Source: Sphingomonas citri
GTDB lineage: Bacteria; Pseudomonadota; Alphaproteobacteria; Sphingomonadales; Sphingomonadaceae
DNA length: 64,000 nt
Reading direction: 5' to 3'
Assembly: GCF_019429485.1 (NCBI RefSeq)
Contig: NZ_JAHXZN010000001.1
Location: forward strand, 1 to 64,000
Position numbers and translations under genes: made by a program. Under the pieces are notes generated by a model. That model worked only from the letters and a program-made list of their open reading frames with translations. It was not told where the DNA came from and did not search any database. Every line of letters starts with the position of its first letter. Position 1 is the first letter of the stretch. Shown here piece by piece: positions 1 through 10,684 of this stretch.

Positions 1-996
1 GAGCGCCGCGCCCGGCGCCGGCCGCGCGCCGCGCGCGGCACCCGCGCGCTCGCTCACGTCCGCGGCGGGTCGCGCCGGCCGACCGGCGCCGGACCGCTCG
101 CTCGTTCCTCCGGCCGGCCGCGCCACCCTCGCACTTCGCGGTGCATCGCCCGCGGCGCCCGCCACCCGCGTCCCCGCGCCGCGCCCGGCGCGCTGGTCGC
201 GCACCGTCACCGGCTCGACCGGCAGCCGCGTCGCCGCGGGCGAGCGCAGCGTCTGGCGGAAGCCGGCGAGATCGGCGGCGCGCACCTCGCCGACACCGCC
301 CACCGGCAGGTCGCCGAGCACGAACGGGCCGTAACGGGTGCGGATCAAGCGCCCGACGCGAAGCCCCAGGTGCTCGAGCACGCGCCGGACCTCGCGGTTC
401 TTGCCCTCGCGCAGCGTCATCTCGATCCACACGTTGGCGCCGGTGCGGCGCTCGAGATTGGCGTCGATCGCGCCGTAGCGCACGCCCTCGACCTCGACGC
501 CGTGGATCAGCTCCTCGAGCTGCCCCTGCGTCACCGCGCCATAGGCGCGCGCGCGATAGCTGCGCTCCACGCCGGTAGCGGGGAGCTCGAGCTCGCGCTT
601 GAACTCGCCGTCGGTGGTGAGTAGCAGCAATCCCTCGGTGTTGAGGTCGAGCCGCCCCACCGGCACCACGCGCGGCAGGTTCTTCGGCAGCCGGTCGTAG
701 ATGGTCGGCCGCCCGCTGAAGTCGCGCTCGGTGGTGAGCACGCCGGCGGGCTTGTGGAACAGGAACAGCCGCGCCGGCGCGGGCGCGGCGACGGGCTGGC
801 CGTCCACCGTGACGCCGTCGAGCGTGGCGAGCAGCGTCGCGGGCGTGTCGAGCACGACCCCGTCGCGCGCCACGCGCCCCTCGGCGATCATCCGCTCGAT
901 CTCGCGCCGCGAGGCGACGCCGGCGCGCGCGAGCAGCTTGGCGATACGATGCTCGGCGCGTCGCGCCGCGCGCCCTTCGGGATGGGGGTCGACCAT
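1..996 (-). CDS. rluB: RluB/RsuA-family 23S rRNA pseudouridine synthase (3' end beyond window)
   Basis: Converts a uridine of rRNA to pseudouridine. The start ATG at 996-994 opens a frame that stays open to the window edge, so the C-terminus is missing. Residues 16-60 look like an S4 RNA-binding domain. The catalytic block GRLDLNTEGLL follows, with the catalytic Asp at about residue 117, and a later motif REGKNREVRR is typical of the RsuA/RluB/RluE/RluF branch. After about residue 270 the protein turns into an Ala/Arg/Gly/Pro-rich low-complexity tail, a common extension in alphaproteobacterial RluB. The family is certain. The exact member (RluB rather than RsuA or RluE) is inferred from the long tail. 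Confidence 0.88.
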   Translation of the reverse strand, partial: MVDPHPEGRAARRAEHRIAKLLARAGVASRREIERMIAEGRVARDGVVLDTPATLLATLDGVTVDGQPVAAPAPARLFLFHKPAGVLTTERDFSGRPTIYDRLPKNLPRVVPVGRLDLNTEGLLLLTTDGEFKRELELPATGVERSYRARAYGAVTQGQLEELIHGVEVEGVRYGAIDANLERRTGANVWIEMTLREGKNREVRRVLEHLGLRVGRLIRTRYGPFVLGDLPVGGVGEVRAADLAGFRQTLRSPAATRLPVEPVTVRDQRAGRGAGTRVAGAAGDAPRSARVARPAGGTSERSGAGRPARPAADVSERAGAARGARPAPGAAL

Positions 997-1092
997 CGCG
1001 GCCGCTTAGCCGATCGTCGCGCACTTAGCGGCATTTATTTGCACCCGCGCGCCCGCCCGCGCGTTGTGCCGGCGTAACGACGGTGAGGGCAC

Positions 1093-1536
1093 ATGGTCTT
1101 CGGGCGCAAACAGCGGGTTCTCGAGCGGCTGCTCCTGGTCGAGGACGAGCCGCTGGTGGCGTTCGACGCCGAGCATCTGCTCACCGATCAGGGCTACAGC
1201 ATCGTCGCCACGGTGGATCGAGTCGCCGACGCGCTGGCGGTGCTCGCCGCCGAGACGCCGGTCGACCTCGTGCTGGTCGACGTTACACTCGCCGACGGCA
1301 GCGGCGTCGAGGTGGCGCGGGTCGCGCGGGCGCGGGGCGTGGCGGTGCTGTTCGTCACCGGCGACTGCCCCGACGAGGCGGCGACGCTGGCGAGCGGCTT
1401 CCTCGCCAAGCCCTACGCGCAGCGCGACCTGCTCGCCGCGATCGTGGCGATCGAACAGAGCGTCGCGGGCAAGCCGCCGCGGCGGCTGCCCGGAGGATTC
1501 CAGCTGTTCCACTCCGGCGGTGCGGCGACCGCCTGA
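1093..1536 (+). CDS. single-domain response regulator (CheY-like receiver)
   Basis: A 147-residue protein that is only a receiver domain with no output domain. It shows the acidic pocket at E17-D18-E19, the phospho-acceptor Asp63 (in LVLVDVTL), the switch Thr89 (FVTGD) and the conserved Lys106 (LAKPY). Such proteins act as phosphate sinks, relays or protein-protein switches downstream of a sensor kinase. No kinase gene is next to it; it sits alone between the pseudouridine synthase (divergent) and the AmpG-like permease. An 11-bp inverted repeat starts 18 bases after its stop codon and could end its transcript. The partner kinase cannot be told from this window. Confidence 0.85.
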   Translation: MVFGRKQRVLERLLLVEDEPLVAFDAEHLLTDQGYSIVATVDRVADALAVLAAETPVDLVLVDVTLADGSGVEVARVARARGVAVLFVTGDCPDEAATLASGFLAKPYAQRDLLAAIVAIEQSVAGKPPRRLPGGFQLFHSGGAATA

Positions 1537-2190
1537 GCGCGCGCGAATGTTGCGAATGTTGAGTCGCCGGCACGGTTCGTGTGCGGGACTCAACATTGGC
1601 CTTGATTTGAGATCCTGAGTGAGATCCTGTCCGTAAGATCCAGCGCCGGCTGGGCTTTGTTCATTTCCTTGACCTTTGCGTGAGAACGAGGCGCGGCTGT
1701 CGCGCGAAGCGAACGTTGAGTCATGTTGGAGGGAGGCCGGGGTCGCGCGCGTCGCTGCGACCACATGAGCGGTGGCGGAAGGCGGCATGCGCCCACTTTG
1801 CCACGGCGACGCAGGTGTAGGACAGCGCGATCGCCTCGCTGCCGCGAGACTGCATGCCGGGCCGCGGCGATCCGGTCGTTCACATGGATCGCGCGAAGGC
1901 GCGGAGGCGCGGAGAGCGCCCGCCTTCGGCCCGCGGCGCGCACCAGACCGATGCTGGAGGATCAGAGCGGCTGCGCGGCGGCGTGAGGTGACATTTCGGC
2001 GCCCGCGCGCGAACACCGTCTTTGCGCCGTCGCGTGAACTCACTGCTCGCGCTACGCCGCCCCGTCCACCGTCCGCACCGCCCTGCCGCAAGCCCGCGGC
2101 CGCCGCGCCTTCCGCTCGCGGCGGGGATCGTCTAGCGCTCGCTGTCCGGCGCGCGCCGCGGCGGGGCAGAGGACGGAGCGGATCGAGTTG
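1537..2190. other. 650-bp gap without a convincing gene
   Basis: Frames in this stretch on both strands give Arg/Ala-rich translations without family features, so I see no gene. Its base composition is a little less GC-rich in the first 200 bases. It holds an 11-bp perfect inverted repeat at 1555-1597 and a further copy of the inner GTTGAGTC motif at 1715-1722. The last 30 bases are the leader of the permease gene. Confidence 0.5.
1555..1597. repeat. 11-bp perfect inverted repeat after the response regulator
   Basis: AATGTTGAGTC at 1555-1565 is the exact reverse complement of GACTCAACATT at 1587-1597, with a 21-base loop that can itself pair partly (CCG at 1567-1569 with CGG at 1584-1586). 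No T-run follows, so it is not a classic Rho-independent terminator. The motif GTTGAGTC occurs a third time at 1715-1722. It could be a transcript-end hairpin or an operator. Confidence 0.5.
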
Positions 2191-3525
2191 ATGGCGACGC
2201 GCGCGGACGGCACGACCTGGCGGGACGGGATCAGGCCCTATGTCGAGCGGGGGCCGCTCGCCGCCTTCGCGCTGGGCGTCTCCTCCGGCTTCCCCTACGC
2301 CATGATCGCCGCGACGCTGACGACGCGGCTGGCGCAGGACGGGATCGACAAGAAGACCGTCACCGCCTTCAGTCTCGCCTTCCTCGCCTATAACCTCAAG
2401 TTCCTGTGGGCCTGGGTGGTCGACGGCGTGCGGCTGCCGTTGATCGGGCGCCTGGGCCAGCGCGTGTCGTGGCTGCTGTTCGCGGGCACGCTGGTGATCG
2501 CGGCCGTAGTGCATCTCGCCTTCGCCGATCCGAGGGCCAGCATCGCCGCGACCGCGGTCGCCGCGGTGCTCGTCGGCGTCGCGGGGGCGACCTACGACAT
2601 CGTCATCGACGCCTATCGAATCGAGATCCTCGAGCCGCGCCAGCTCGGCGTGGGCTCGGGGATGAGCCAATATGGCTGGCGCATTGGCTCGGCCGGGGCG
2701 GCGTCGCTCGCGCTGATCGTGGCGGCGCGCTACGGCTGGACGGCGGCCTATTGCGCCTGTGCCACTTTGGCGCTGCCCGCCATGCTCGCCGCGCTGGTGG
2801 TGGGCGAGCCGCGCCGCCACCGCGATCCGGTGCGTCGCCGCGGCATGGGCGAGGCGCTCGCGGCGACGTGGCAACCGTTCACCGAATTCTTCCAGCGGCC
2901 CGGCGCGGTGGTGATCCTGCTGTTCATCCTGATCCACAAGATCGGCGACACGCTGGGGCAGTTGGTGCTGCGGCTGCTGCTCGACTCGCTCGGCTTCAGC
3001 AACGACGAGATCGCGCTGTACGACGTCGGGGTCGGCTTCTGGGCCTTCCTCGTCGGCATCTTCATCGGCGGCTGGCTCTACGCGCGGTTGGGCATGAAGC
3101 GCTCGGTGCTGCTCAGCCTCGTGCTGATGGCGGTGTCCAACGTCAGCTTCGCGCTGCTCGCCGCGACGGGGCACAGCAATCTGGGGCTGGCGGGCGCGAT
3201 GATCTTCGAGAACGTCGCCTCGGGGATCGGCGGCGTGACCGTGGTCGCCTATTTCTCGGCGCTGTGCGACCTGCGCTTCACCGCGGCGCAATATGCGCTG
3301 ATCTCGGCCGCCTCGAGCATCGTTGGGCGGATCGTCACCGGCACGACCGCGGGCGCGCTGGTGGAGCGGTTCGGCTATGTCGGCTTCTACTGGCTGACGG
3401 TCGCGGCCGCGCTGCCGGGCGTGCTGCTGTTCTGCTGGATGGGGCGCTCGGGGCTGATCGATCGCTCGGTCGGCAGCGCCGGCACCGAGGGACCGGGCGA
3501 CGCGCGCGACGGGCGGATGGCATAG
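2191..3525 (+). CDS. ampG: AmpG-like muropeptide permease (MFS)
   Basis: A 444-residue inner-membrane protein with about 12 hydrophobic segments. The motif DIVIDAYRIE in the first half matches the AmpG/PAT signature (QDIAIDAYRVE in known members). AmpG imports anhydro-muropeptides released from peptidoglycan for recycling. The anhydromuropeptide-recycling kinase AnmK is encoded near the other end of the window. I chose ATG at 2191; a TTG at 2188 directly precedes it and is less likely. A GAGGACGGAG stretch lies 13-20 bases upstream. The gene is alone, followed by a palindromic repeat and then a convergent small gene. Another AmpG-related MFS carrier is possible. Confidence 0.75.
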   Translation: MATRADGTTWRDGIRPYVERGPLAAFALGVSSGFPYAMIAATLTTRLAQDGIDKKTVTAFSLAFLAYNLKFLWAWVVDGVRLPLIGRLGQRVSWLLFAGTLVIAAVVHLAFADPRASIAATAVAAVLVGVAGATYDIVIDAYRIEILEPRQLGVGSGMSQYGWRIGSAGAASLALIVAARYGWTAAYCACATLALPAMLAALVVGEPRRHRDPVRRRGMGEALAATWQPFTEFFQRPGAVVILLFILIHKIGDTLGQLVLRLLLDSLGFSNDEIALYDVGVGFWAFLVGIFIGGWLYARLGMKRSVLLSLVLMAVSNVSFALLAATGHSNLGLAGAMIFENVASGIGGVTVVAYFSALCDLRFTAAQYALISAASSIVGRIVTGTTAGALVERFGYVGFYWLTVAAALPGVLLFCWMGRSGLIDRSVGSAGTEGPGDARDGRMA

Positions 3526-3550
3526 GGAGCGCCCGCTGGTTCCTTCCCGC

Positions 3551-3648
3551 CGTCATCCCCGCGGAGGAGGGGATCCAGAGCCGCTGCCGTGGCGACTCCA
3601 TCGCTAGCGTCAGCGTGTCTGGATCCCCGCCTCCGCGGGGATGACGGT
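3551..3648. repeat. REP/BIME-like palindromic element, copy A
   Basis: 98 bp that begins CCGTCATCCCC and ends GGGGATGACGG. The two arms are inverted copies, each also self-complementary and carrying GGATCCAGA/TCTGGATCC on its inner side, around a variable centre. It lies between convergent genes. Seven similar elements occur elsewhere in the window (9313, 10685, 30803, 34059, 35628, 40275, 50410). Confidence 0.85.
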
Positions 3649-3721
3649 GAGAAGGCGATCACATGAGGGAGAAAAACCGCGAGGGCCACCTGAGCCTCTT
3701 TCCCGCCCTCTTCCCACGCCC

Positions 3722-4156
3722 TCACAGCGACACCGGTCGTCCCTCGTCGGCGAAGGCGGCGGCTACCGCGGCGGCGCTGGCGAGCACGCCGTCGACATGG
3801 CGCTGTCCGAGCAGGTCCTGCATCAGCAAGCGCGCGCTCTCCACGCGTGTCTCGACGCGCGCGAGGATCGACAGCAACACCTGCTCCGACGGCGTCATGC
3901 GCGCGCAGCAGCACGGCGCGATCGCGATCGGCGCGGCGGCGTTGGCCGCCATGTCCGCCATCAGCGCGCGGATCAGCGTCAGCGGGCGGCGGAACGCCTC
4001 GCCGAAGGCGGTGAACAGCGCGTGCGCGGCGCGTGCGTCGGAGAGCCCGTGCGCGCCCATCCGCCGCATCGCGAACAGGACGACGCGGGCGTTGCCGCAC
4101 TCGGGCAAGGCATAGGGCAGGGCCTGGAGGGTGGCGGCGGCGGAAAGCTCGGACAT
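3722..4156 (-). CDS. conserved hypothetical protein, 144 aa
   Basis: A 144-residue Ala-rich protein with several amphipathic or hydrophobic helices and no signal peptide. A CCCAR stretch (three consecutive cysteines, around residue 80) is unusual. It resembles small alphaproteobacterial proteins of unknown function (possibly the DUF6628 family, from memory and not checked). It lies just downstream of, and on the same strand as, folC, with a gap of 69 bp. Codon use matches its neighbours, and the alternative frames give low-complexity protein, so I regard this frame as the real one. Function unknown. Confidence 0.6.
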   Translation of the reverse strand: MSELSAAATLQALPYALPECGNARVVLFAMRRMGAHGLSDARAAHALFTAFGEAFRRPLTLIRALMADMAANAAAPIAIAPCCCARMTPSEQVLLSILARVETRVESARLLMQDLLGQRHVDGVLASAAAVAAAFADEGRPVSL

Positions 4157-4225
4157 ACGGGCGACTCCTCGATCGTCCCGCAGGGTCGTTCACGCGCTAT
4201 TGATAGTCAATCGCAAAGTTGTGGG

Positions 4226-5548
4226 TCAGTCGGGCAGCTCGTCGTTCGCCTTCAACGCCTCACCGGCGAGGTACAACGAGCCGAGCACGAGCACCGCGCC
4301 GGGCCGGCTGCGCGCCACCTCGGCGAACGCCGACCCGATCGTCTCCGCGGTCGCGGTGGCGGGCACGCCCAGCTCGCGCGCGAGGGCGGCGAGATCGGCC
4401 GGATCGTGGTGCGCGTGGCCGGGCACGGGCAGCGTGACGAGCTGCCCGACGCGGTGCGCGATCGGCGCGAGCAGGCCGCGCGGGTCCTTGTTCGCCAGCA
4501 TGCCGAGCACCAAGGCGAGCGAGCGCGCCTCGCCCGCGCCGGCGACCCGGTCGATCGCGGCACCGAGCGCGCGACCGGCCGACTCATTGTGGCCGCCGTC
4601 GAGCCACACCGGGGTGGCGCCGAGTGGGGCGGTGAGCGGTCCTCGCGCGAGCCGCTGGAGCCGTGCCGGCCAACGTGCGCCGCGGGCCGCTTCCGCGAGC
4701 GCGGCGTCGCCCACCGCGAGCCGGTCCTGCGCGCGCAGCATCGCCGCGGCGAGCGCGAGATTGTGCGCCTGGTGCGCGCCCGGCAGCGCGGGGAGCGGAA
4801 GGGTGACGCTGCCGCGCCGGTCGCTGAGCACGACGCCGGTCTCGGCGACGCGGTGCTGCCACGCCGCGCCCTCGGCCAGCAGTGGCGCGCCGGCCGCCGC
4901 GGCGGCGCGCGCCACCGGCTCGGCCGCCTCGGGCGGGTAGCGCATCGTCACCAGCGGCGCGCCCGGCTTGGCGATCCCCGCTTTCTCCGCCGCGATCTGC
5001 GCGAGCGTGTCGCCGAGGAAGGCCTGGTGGTCGATCCCCAGCGCGGCGACGCCGCAGACCAGCGGCGCGGGCAGCACGTTGGTGGCGTCGAGCCGGCCGC
5101 CGAGCCCGACCTCGATCACGCAGGCATCCGCGGGCGTGCGCGCGAAGGCGAGGAAGGCGGCGGCGGTGGTCACCTCGAAGAAGCTCGCGCCGAGGTCGCC
5201 CGCGACGTCGAGCACCTCCGCCAGCAGCGGCGCGAGCGCGTCGTCCGCGATCAGCCGGCCGGCGAGGCGGATGCGCTCGTTGAAGCGGACGAGGTGCGGG
5301 CTGGTATAAGCGTGGACGCGGTGCCCCGCCGCCTCGAGCGCGGCGCGGAGATAGGCGCAGGTCGAGCCCTTGCCGTTGGTCCCGGCGACGTGAAACACCG
5401 GCGGCAGATGGCGCTGCGGGTCGCCGACGCGCGCGAGCAGCCGCGTGATCCGCTCCAGCCCGAGCACGTCGGCGCCGGGCGAGAGCGCCCACAGCCGGTC
5501 GAGCTGCGCCTGGACGCGCGGGTCGGCGGAGACGGCGTGGTCGGCCAT
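4226..5548 (-). CDS. folC: folylpolyglutamate synthase / dihydrofolate synthase
   Basis: A 440-residue cytosolic ATP-dependent ligase of the Mur-ligase superfamily. It joins glutamate to dihydropteroate and extends the poly-glutamate tail of folates. The P-loop GTNGKGST is at residues 56-63, followed by YTSPHLVRFNERIRL, the FolC omega-loop region, and later GLGGRLDATN and DGGHNE, all standard FolC blocks. Length fits the family. It is the last gene of the trpA-accD-folC run, 19 bp after accD, an arrangement common in alphaproteobacteria. Confidence 0.96.
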   Translation of the reverse strand: MADHAVSADPRVQAQLDRLWALSPGADVLGLERITRLLARVGDPQRHLPPVFHVAGTNGKGSTCAYLRAALEAAGHRVHAYTSPHLVRFNERIRLAGRLIADDALAPLLAEVLDVAGDLGASFFEVTTAAAFLAFARTPADACVIEVGLGGRLDATNVLPAPLVCGVAALGIDHQAFLGDTLAQIAAEKAGIAKPGAPLVTMRYPPEAAEPVARAAAAAGAPLLAEGAAWQHRVAETGVVLSDRRGSVTLPLPALPGAHQAHNLALAAAMLRAQDRLAVGDAALAEAARGARWPARLQRLARGPLTAPLGATPVWLDGGHNESAGRALGAAIDRVAGAGEARSLALVLGMLANKDPRGLLAPIAHRVGQLVTLPVPGHAHHDPADLAALARELGVPATATAETIGSAFAEVARSRPGAVLVLGSLYLAGEALKANDELPD

Positions 5549-5567
5549 CGGGCGGGGGCGCGTCGCC

Positions 5568-6431
5568 TCAGGCGGCGCGGCGCTCGCCGCAGAGATAGCC
5601 GATCACGGTGGCGAGCCGGTCGCGCAGCTCGCGGCGGTGGACCACCATGTCGATCAGCCCGTGCTCGAGATAATATTCGCTGGTCTGGAAATCCTCGGGC
5701 AGCTTCTCGCGGATCGTGTTCTCGATCACGCGCCGCCCGGTGAAGGCGAGCGTCGCCTTGGGCTCGGCGATCTGCACGTCGCCCAGCATCGCATAGGCCG
5801 CCATGACGCCGCCCGAGGTCGGGTCGGTCAGCACGACGATATAGGGCAGGCCGGCGTCGTGGAGCAGCTGGATCGCCACCGTGCTGCGCGGCATCTGCAT
5901 CAGGCTGAGGATGCCCTCCTGCATGCGCGCGCCGCCGCTGGCGGTGAAGACGATGAAGGGCGCGCGGTCCTTGATCGCGGCCTCGACGCCCTGGACGAAC
6001 GCCTCGCCGACCGCCTGGCCCATCGAGCCGCCCATGAAGGCGAAGTCCTGCACGCCGATGACGACGCGCTGGCCATGGATCGTGCCGCGCGCGTTGACGA
6101 AGGCGTCCTGCTCGCCGGTGCTGGCGCGCGCCGTCTTGAGCCGGTCGGCGTAGCGCTTCGAGTCGCGGAACTTGAGCGGATCCTCGGCGGCGCGCGGCGG
6201 CGCCAGCACCTCGGTGCTGCCCTCGTCGAGCAGATAGGCGAAGCGCTCCTTCGGCCCGATGCGCTCGTGGTGGTCGCAGTTGGGGCAGACGAACTGGTTT
6301 TCCTCCAGCTCCTTGTTGAACACCATCGTGCCGCAGCCCTTGCACTTGTGCCAGAGCGTGTCGGGCGCCTGCGTCTTGCCGCCGGGCACGAAGCCGCCGA
6401 TCGCGTTGCGGACGTTGCTGAGCCAGCTCAT
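5568..6431 (-). CDS. accD: acetyl-CoA carboxylase carboxyltransferase subunit beta
   Basis: A 287-residue beta subunit of the carboxyltransferase that, with AccA, moves the carboxyl group from biotin-BCCP to acetyl-CoA, the first step of fatty acid synthesis. The N-terminal zinc ribbon is complete: C30, C33, C49, C52. The crotonase-like body carries the oxyanion blocks [12 protein letters not shown] and DPTSGGVMA. The ATG overlaps the trpA stop by four bases (ATGA), which indicates translational coupling. Confidence 0.97.
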   Translation of the reverse strand: MSWLSNVRNAIGGFVPGGKTQAPDTLWHKCKGCGTMVFNKELEENQFVCPNCDHHERIGPKERFAYLLDEGSTEVLAPPRAAEDPLKFRDSKRYADRLKTARASTGEQDAFVNARGTIHGQRVVIGVQDFAFMGGSMGQAVGEAFVQGVEAAIKDRAPFIVFTASGGARMQEGILSLMQMPRSTVAIQLLHDAGLPYIVVLTDPTSGGVMAAYAMLGDVQIAEPKATLAFTGRRVIENTIREKLPEDFQTSEYYLEHGLIDMVVHRRELRDRLATVIGYLCGERRAA

Positions 6432-7233
6432 GCGGTCACCTCTCTTGCCTCGGCGGTGGCTGCGAGGGCTGCCGCGAGCGATTGGACATAGGCGGTGACG
6501 GGCGCCGCCGCGGCCGCGCCGTGCCGCGCGACCAGCTCGACGATCGCCGACCCGACCACCACGCCGTCGGCGACGCGCGCGATCGCGCCCGCCTGCTCGG
6601 GGGTGCGCACGCCGAAGCCGACCGCCACCGGCAGGTCGGTCGCGGCCTTGAGCCGCGCCACCGCCTCCTCGATCGACGCCTGCACCGCCTGCTGCTTGCC
6701 GGTGATGCCCGCGACCGAGACGTAGTAGAGGAAGCCGTCCGCCCCCGCGAGCACCTCGCCGATCCGCTCGCCGACGGTGGTCGGCGTGGCGAGGCGGATC
6801 ATGGCCACGCCGGCGTCGCGCAGCGCAGGGCCGAGCGCCTCATCCTCCTCGGCGGGGACGTCGACGCAGATCACGCCGTCCACGCCCGCGTCGCGCGTCG
6901 CGGCGGCGAACCACTCGGGGCCGCGCCGCAGCATCGGGTTGGCATAGCCCATCAGCACCAGAGGCACCTGCGGGTGGCGCGCGCGGAAGTCGGTGGCGAT
7001 CCGCAGGATGTCGGCGGTGCGCGTGCCCGCGGCGAGCGAGCGGATGTTGGCCGCCTGGATCGCGGGGCCGTCCGCCATCGGATCGGTGAAGGGCATGCCG
7101 AGCTCGATCACGTCGGCGCCGCCCGCGACCAAAGCGTCGAGGATCGCCGGCGTCGCGGCGGCGTCGGGGTCGCCCGCGGTGACGAAGCACACCAGCGCGG
7201 CCCGGCCCTTGGCGAAGGCGTCGGACAGCCGCG

Positions 7234-7237
<4 letters not shown>
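6428..7237 (-). CDS. trpA: tryptophan synthase alpha subunit
   Basis: A 269-residue TIM-barrel protein that cleaves indole-3-glycerol phosphate to indole, passed to TrpB through the channel. The catalytic residues E45 ([11 protein letters not shown]) and D56 (MADGPAIQ) are present with the family's 11-residue spacing. The ATG overlaps the trpB stop by four bases, and its own stop overlaps accD in the same way. Confidence 0.97.
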
Positions 7238-8504
<1,267 letters not shown>

Positions 8505-8508
<4 letters not shown>

Positions 8509-9143
8509 AGCTGGGCGACCCGTTGCAGGAAGGCGGCGATCTTGTCCACGTCCTTGACGCCCGGCGCGCGCTCCACGCCCGAGGAGACGTCGACCAGCCG
8601 CGCGCCGGTGCGCATCGCGGCCTCGGCGACGTTGCCGGCGTCGAGCCCGCCCGACAGCGCCCAAGGGAGCGGGTGGCGCGCGCCCTCGAGCAGCCGCCAG
8701 TCGAAGCGCACGCCCATGCCGCCGGGCAGCGCGGCGTCGTCGGGGGTCTTGGCGTCATAGAGCAGCCGGTCGGCGGCGCCGGCGTAGGCGGGGGCGGCGG
8801 CGAGGTCGGCGGCGGTCTTCACCGCCAGCGCGACCCAGCTTTCGACACCGGCGGTTCGGCGCAGCGCGGCGGCGCGCGCGGGCGTCACCTTGTGGAGCTG
8901 GATCGCGTCGAGCCGCGCCGCGACGACCGCCTCGACGACGAGCGAGTCGGCGGGATCGACGAAGACGCCGACGCGGCGCGCGCGCTCGCCGGTGCGCGCG
9001 GCGAGCGCGGCCGCCTGGTCGAAGGCGAGGTGACGCGGCGAGCGCGGGAAGAAGACGAAGCCGACATGGCTCGCGCCCCCGGCGAGCGCGGCGTCGAGCG
9101 TGTCGGGCGTGGAGAGGCCGCAGATCTTGGCGGTGACGGGCAT
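8505..9143 (-). CDS. trpF: phosphoribosylanthranilate isomerase
   Basis: A 212-residue TIM-barrel isomerase, the third step of tryptophan synthesis after anthranilate. General base and acid are C8 ([10 protein letters not shown]) and D130 (RLLYDAKTP), and the phosphate-binding SGGLDAGNV is near the C-terminus. The frame is open upstream to 9215. I chose ATG 9143 because the family begins directly before KICG. The ribosome-binding site is weak. It heads the trpF-trpB-trpA run; a palindromic repeat separates it from pyrF upstream. Confidence 0.95.
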
Positions 9144-9312
9144 GACTGACTCGAGCGGTGGAGGCGGCGACATAGGCGTGGCGGGGCGGGATTGCCACGT
9201 CGCGGCGGCCAACACGACAACCGGGTCACGGTCGTCGAGGTTCTCGCGACGGCGGCCCCCGTCTATGCCGTCGTCGCGACCGTTCCGACCCCTCCTCCCG
9301 AATTTTTTCCAC

Positions 9313-9410
9313 CCGTCATCCCGGACGTCGTCCGGGATCCACTCCTCCGCGAGAGTAATACCTACAGAAGGTGCGGGACGGTGGATCCCGGACCAAGTCC
9401 GGGATGACGG
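9313..9410. repeat. REP/BIME-like palindromic element, copy B
   Basis: 98 bp from CCGTCATCCCGG to CCGGGATGACGG, with GGGATCCA on the inner side of each arm. It sits in the 331-bp gap between pyrF (ending at 9475) and trpF (starting at 9143), both on the minus strand. I see nothing else in the gap apart from an AT-containing stretch (AATTTTTT) at about 9301 and the trpF leader. Confidence 0.85.
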
Positions 9411-9474
9411 CAGGGTGGGGCAAGGCAGGTCTCACGCCGACCCAGGTGCGGGTCGTGACCGCGCGATCGCTGTG

Positions 9475-10149
9475 CTACAGTGTCGCGGCGATCGCGCGCG
9501 CGGCGGCGTCGGGGTCGTCGGCCTGGGTGATCGGGCGGCCGATCACCAGGATCGAGGCGCCGTCGTCGGCGGCCTGCCGCGGCGTCACCACGCGCTTCTG
9601 GTCGCCGACGGCGCCGTCCGCCGGCCGGACCCCGGGCACCACGAAGAAACCGTCCGGCCACACCGCCTTGGCCGCGCGCACCTCGGCCCCCGAGCAGACG
9701 ATGCCGTCGAGCCCGGCGGCGCGTGCCAGCTCGGCGAGGCGCAGCACGTGGTCGTGCGCGCTGCCCGCCACGCCGGTGTCGGCGAGGTCGCGCTCGTCGA
9801 GGCTGGTCAGCATCGTCACCGCGACCACCCTGGTGTCGGGGTGCGCCGCTGCCTTGGCGTCTTCCAGCATCGCGCGGCCGCCGGCGGCGTGGACCGTCAG
9901 CACCGCGGGCGCGAGCGGCGCGAGCGACTGCACCGCCTTGGCGACGGTGTTGGGGATGTCGTGGAGCTTGAGGTCGAGGAAGACGGGGAGGCCGACCTCC
10001 TCCAGCGCGCGCACCCCGGCGGGGCCGTTGGCGCAGAAGAACTCGAGGCCGAGCTTGATCCCGCCGACATGGTGACGGACCTTGGCGGCGAGCGCCTGCG
10101 CGCGGGCGAGATCGGGCGTGTCGAGGGCGACATAGACGCGGCTGCTCAT
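9475..10149 (-). CDS. pyrF: orotidine 5'-phosphate decarboxylase
   Basis: A 224-residue enzyme that decarboxylates OMP to UMP, the last step of de novo UMP synthesis. The catalytic array D-x-K-x-x-D is present as DLKLHD (D59, K61, D64). PGVRPADGAVGDQKRVVTP near the C-terminus is the phosphate loop. ATG 10149 shares one base with the stop of the LapA-type gene upstream (TGATG). The open frame continues far upstream, but only this start fits the family. Confidence 0.97.
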   Translation of the reverse strand: MSSRVYVALDTPDLARAQALAAKVRHHVGGIKLGLEFFCANGPAGVRALEEVGLPVFLDLKLHDIPNTVAKAVQSLAPLAPAVLTVHAAGGRAMLEDAKAAAHPDTRVVAVTMLTSLDERDLADTGVAGSAHDHVLRLAELARAAGLDGIVCSGAEVRAAKAVWPDGFFVVPGVRPADGAVGDQKRVVTPRQAADDGASILVIGRPITQADDPDAAARAIAATL

Positions 10150-10505
10150 CACGCGACTCCGGGCGGCACGGCGGTGGGGATCGCGGCGGGCGGTGGCGGC
10201 GTGACCGGGACGATGGTGCCCGGCGCGACCGGCTCGCCCGCGCGCGCGGCGGCCAGCGCGCGCTCGGTCTCGAGCGACCGTTCCGCGGCGGTGAGCCGCT
10301 GGCGCAGGCGGTAGCGCATCCAATGCTGATAGACGAGCGTCGGCACGAAGCCGAGCAGGAAGGTGGTGAGCAGCAGCAGCGGCAGGTTCACCTCCGCCAC
10401 CAGGCCGCCGAACAGCTGGATCGAGACGTTGGTCCAGTTGCCGAAGGTGAACACCGCGGCGAGGAACGCCATCAGGCACCAGAACAGGAGCTTCAGGAAC
10501 TGCAT
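10149..10505 (-). CDS. lapA: LapA-domain membrane protein
   Basis: A 118-residue inner-membrane protein. Two transmembrane segments (about residues 3-22 and 41-60) are joined by FGNWTNVSIQLFGG, the usual LapA/DUF1049 layout; a cytoplasmic helix and a Pro-rich tail follow. In E. coli LapA works in lipopolysaccharide assembly control. Sphingomonads make glycosphingolipids in place of lipopolysaccharide, so the job here is uncertain. It forms a unit with pyrF through a TGATG overlap, which is common in alphaproteobacteria. Confidence 0.8.
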   Translation of the reverse strand: MQFLKLLFWCLMAFLAAVFTFGNWTNVSIQLFGGLVAEVNLPLLLLTTFLLGFVPTLVYQHWMRYRLRQRLTAAERSLETERALAAARAGEPVAPGTIVPVTPPPPAAIPTAVPPGVA

Positions 10506-10684
10506 CGCCGCACGCTAGGCGGCGCGTCCCGAATTTACCAGTGCGCGGTGGCGCACCGCGGCGGCGCGGAATGGGACTGGCGTGGCTCGGAAGAGGGAGG
10601 CGGCACGACGTGATTACCCTCACGACGCCACCGACGTTTCGGTGGAGCGCGCTTCCGTAAACGTTCGCCGCTCCCGGCTCCCCT

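Noticed and set aside
1006..3291. Long minus-strand open frame (761 codons) opposite the AmpG-like gene
   Set aside because: Arg/His/Glu-rich translation with no domain, antisense to a clear transporter; a high-GC shadow.
3641..5743. 700-codon plus-strand open frame opposite folC
   Set aside because: Low-complexity translation opposite folC, whose catalytic motifs are intact; shadow frame.
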